A DNA stretch of 7,179 bases from an uncultured Phycisphaerales bacterium. Lineage in GTDB: Bacteria > Planctomycetota > Phycisphaerae > Phycisphaerales > UBA1924. How positions within the stretch are numbered: position 1 is the first letter of the stretch; every line of letters begins with the position of its first letter. Position numbers and translations under genes: made by a program. The stretch covers positions 1 to 7,179 of the forward strand of contig CALAFV010000076.1 of NCBI GenBank assembly GCA_937891445.1. Direction: 5' to 3'. Shown here one piece after another: positions 5,880 through 7,179 of the stretch. Below the pieces are notes generated by a model, which had not been told where the DNA came from, made no database searches, and saw only the letters and a program-made list of their open reading frames with translations.

Positions 5880-7010
5880 ATGACCACCGCCGCCAAGGGT
5901 CTCGAAGGAGTCGTCGCCGCCGACACCCGCATGTCGTTCATCGACGGCGAGAAGGGCGTCCTCGAATACGTCGGCATCGCGATCGACGATCTGGCCCGGA
6001 ACTCCACGTTCGAAGAGACCGTCTTCCTCCTCTGGAACGGCCGGCTCCCCAAGCGGGCCGAACTGGACGCCTTCACCGCGGACCTCCGCTCCCGCTACGC
6101 CCTGCCGCCGGCGATCGTCGACCGCATCACCTCGCTCCCCAAGGACGCGAAGCCGATGCACATGCTCCGCACGATGGTGAGCATGCTGTCGATGTACGAC
6201 CCGAATCCCGACGCCAACGACGTCGCCTCCGCCCGCGCCAAGGCCCTGAACATCCTCGGCCAGACGCCGATGATCGTCGCCGCGTTTGACCGCTACCGCC
6301 GCGGGCTGCCGATCGTCCAGCCGCGCCAGGACCTGTCGTTCGCGCAGAACTTCCTCTACATGCTCAACGGCAAGGAGCCGACGCCGACGATGGCGCGGGC
6401 CTTCGACGTGTGCATGATCCTGCACGCCGACCACGGGCTCAACAACTCGACCTTCGCCGCCCGCGTGATCATCTCGACGCTCAGCGACATGTACTCGGCG
6501 ATCACCGGGGCCATCGGCTCCCTCAAGGGCCCGCTCCACGGCGGCGCCAACGAGGGCGTCATGCTGATGCTCAACGAGATCCCGTCGGTGGACGCCGTCG
6601 AGCCCTACATCCTCGGCAAACTGGAGCGCAAGGACAAGATCATGGGCTTCGGCCACCGGGTCTACAAGGCGTACGACCCGCGCGCCAGTTTCCTCAAGAC
6701 GCTCGCGAAGCAACTCGCCGAGGACACCGGCAACCAGGCCCTGTACGAGAAATCCACCCGCATCGAGCAGGTGATGGAGAAGGCCGTCGCCGCCAAGGGG
6801 ATCTACCCCAACGTGGACTTCTACTCCGCCACCACGTACCACTGCATCGGGCTGCAACTGGACCTGTTCACGCCGATGTTCGCCCTCAGCCGCATCGGCG
6901 GCTGGGCGGGCCACGTCATCGAGCAACTCGACGGCAACCGCCTCTACCGCCCGACGGCCAACTACGTCGGCCCGCACGGGGTGAGGTACGTGCCGATCGA
7001 CGAGCGGTAG
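5880..7010 (+). CDS. gltA: Citrate synthase
   Basis: Citrate synthase, 376 residues. It condenses acetyl-CoA with oxaloacetate to citrate and CoA, the entry step of the TCA cycle, in the cytoplasm. The protein begins directly with KGLEGVVAADTRMSFIDGEKG, without the extra N-terminal domain of the long E. coli type, so it belongs to the short dimeric group. Catalytic residues are all present: His220 in GPLHGGAN, His259 in GFGHRVYK and Asp313 in NVDFYS. HADHGLNNSTFAARV (from His182) and FTPMFALSRIGGWAGHVIEQ are further hallmarks. The short group also includes 2-methylcitrate synthases, and sequence by eye cannot exclude dual use; no methylcitrate-cycle neighbours are present. The ATG at 5880 is preferred; the TTG at 5850 would add ten residues that do not resemble the family. 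The gene appears monocistronic and divergent from the rhomboid. Confidence 0.95.
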   Translation: MTTAAKGLEGVVAADTRMSFIDGEKGVLEYVGIAIDDLARNSTFEETVFLLWNGRLPKRAELDAFTADLRSRYALPPAIVDRITSLPKDAKPMHMLRTMVSMLSMYDPNPDANDVASARAKALNILGQTPMIVAAFDRYRRGLPIVQPRQDLSFAQNFLYMLNGKEPTPTMARAFDVCMILHADHGLNNSTFAARVIISTLSDMYSAITGAIGSLKGPLHGGANEGVMLMLNEIPSVDAVEPYILGKLERKDKIMGFGHRVYKAYDPRASFLKTLAKQLAEDTGNQALYEKSTRIEQVMEKAVAAKGIYPNVDFYSATTYHCIGLQLDLFTPMFALSRIGGWAGHVIEQLDGNRLYRPTANYVGPHGVRYVPIDER

Positions 7011-7057
7011 CCCCCCTCCATCTACGCGATAGCCGCGACCCGACGACAGCGGCGGTG

Positions 7058-7066
7058 TGGTAAACT
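7058..7066 (+). promoter_or_regulatory. Extended -10 promoter element at the right edge
   Basis: TGG-TAAACT has the TGn extension and a TAnnnT -10 box (7061-7066). No -35 is visible at the usual distance. The box ends 6 nt before an ATG at 7073, so transcription would begin at or near that codon. Confidence 0.45.
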
Positions 7067-7072
7067 GCGCCC

Positions 7073-7119
7073 ATGGATCTCGTCACCCGAACGTGTGCGG
7101 ACTCCCTTGTGAGATCCAT
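7073..7119 (+). repeat. Nine-bp inverted repeat overlapping a putative start codon
   Basis: ATGGATCTC (7073-7081) is perfectly repeated in inverse as GAGATCCAT (7111-7119) around a 29-nt loop. If transcription starts near 7073, the RNA would begin with this stem. It could be an RNA hairpin or a binding site for a dimeric regulator. Confidence 0.5.
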
Positions 7120-7179
7120 CTCCTGAAGAGCTTCATGCCGCCCGCGCGATCCTGATCCACGGCATCGACCTCACCAACG
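7073..7179 (+). other. Unresolved, frame-interrupted start of a possible gene running off the window
   Basis: From the ATG at 7073, just after a -10-like box, only 17 codons can be read (MDLVTRTCADSLVRSIS) before a TGA at 7124. A second frame, open from 7113 after a TGA at 7110, reads DPSPEELHAARAILIHGIDL and onward to the edge and looks protein-like. It has no ATG, GTG or TTG of its own. A short leader peptide, a frameshift near 7113-7124, a degraded gene or chance are all possible. I do not recognise the protein. Confidence 0.25.

Noticed and set aside
5772..6977. 401-codon minus-strand open frame opposite citrate synthase.
   Set aside because: It is antisense to a gene with intact catalytic residues and is a typical high-GC shadow rich in Val, Asp and Gly.
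7011..7060. Possible terminator after citrate synthase (GCCGC...GCGGC).
   Set aside because: The stem is only 5 bp with a 12-nt loop and no T-run follows.

Overview
The window is GC-rich bacterial chromosome with almost saturated third-position GC, carrying six supported genes. The large kinase with a single membrane span and TPR repeats, the EF-P with an Asn-tipped 'TPGN' loop and the overall base composition suggest a planctomycete, perhaps of the Phycisphaerae. That placement is inference from gene style; no rRNA or other marker gene is present.

Layout. Bases 1-2135 (minus) hold most of a transmembrane Ser/Thr protein kinase whose TPR-rich C-terminus runs off the left edge. A 253-bp divergent gap leads to efp (2389-2943, plus), translation elongation factor P. 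A 321-bp gap with a promoter-like pair and two hairpins precedes a shikimate kinase (3265-3867, plus). The shikimate kinase converges with a TrpF-like protein (3864-4505, minus), and the two stop codons share one CTAG. The TrpF-like gene lies 21 bp downstream of a rhomboid protease with a TPR tail (4527-5684, minus), probably in one transcript. A 195-bp divergent gap separates the rhomboid from citrate synthase (5880-7010, plus). The last 170 bases hold a clear -10-like box, a 9-bp inverted repeat and an unresolved, frame-interrupted reading frame.

Function. Most of the content is housekeeping: translation (EF-P), aromatic biosynthesis (shikimate kinase) and entry to the TCA cycle (citrate synthase). 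Signalling and membrane proteolysis are represented by the kinase and the rhomboid. I see no mobile element, CRISPR array, tRNA or rRNA.

Most unusual points. The TrpF-like protein keeps the phosphate-binding and fold motifs of phosphoribosylanthranilate isomerase but lacks the catalytic Cys and Asp. EF-P has Asn where the modified Lys or Arg normally sits. Possible leaderless starts occur for the rhomboid and at the right edge.
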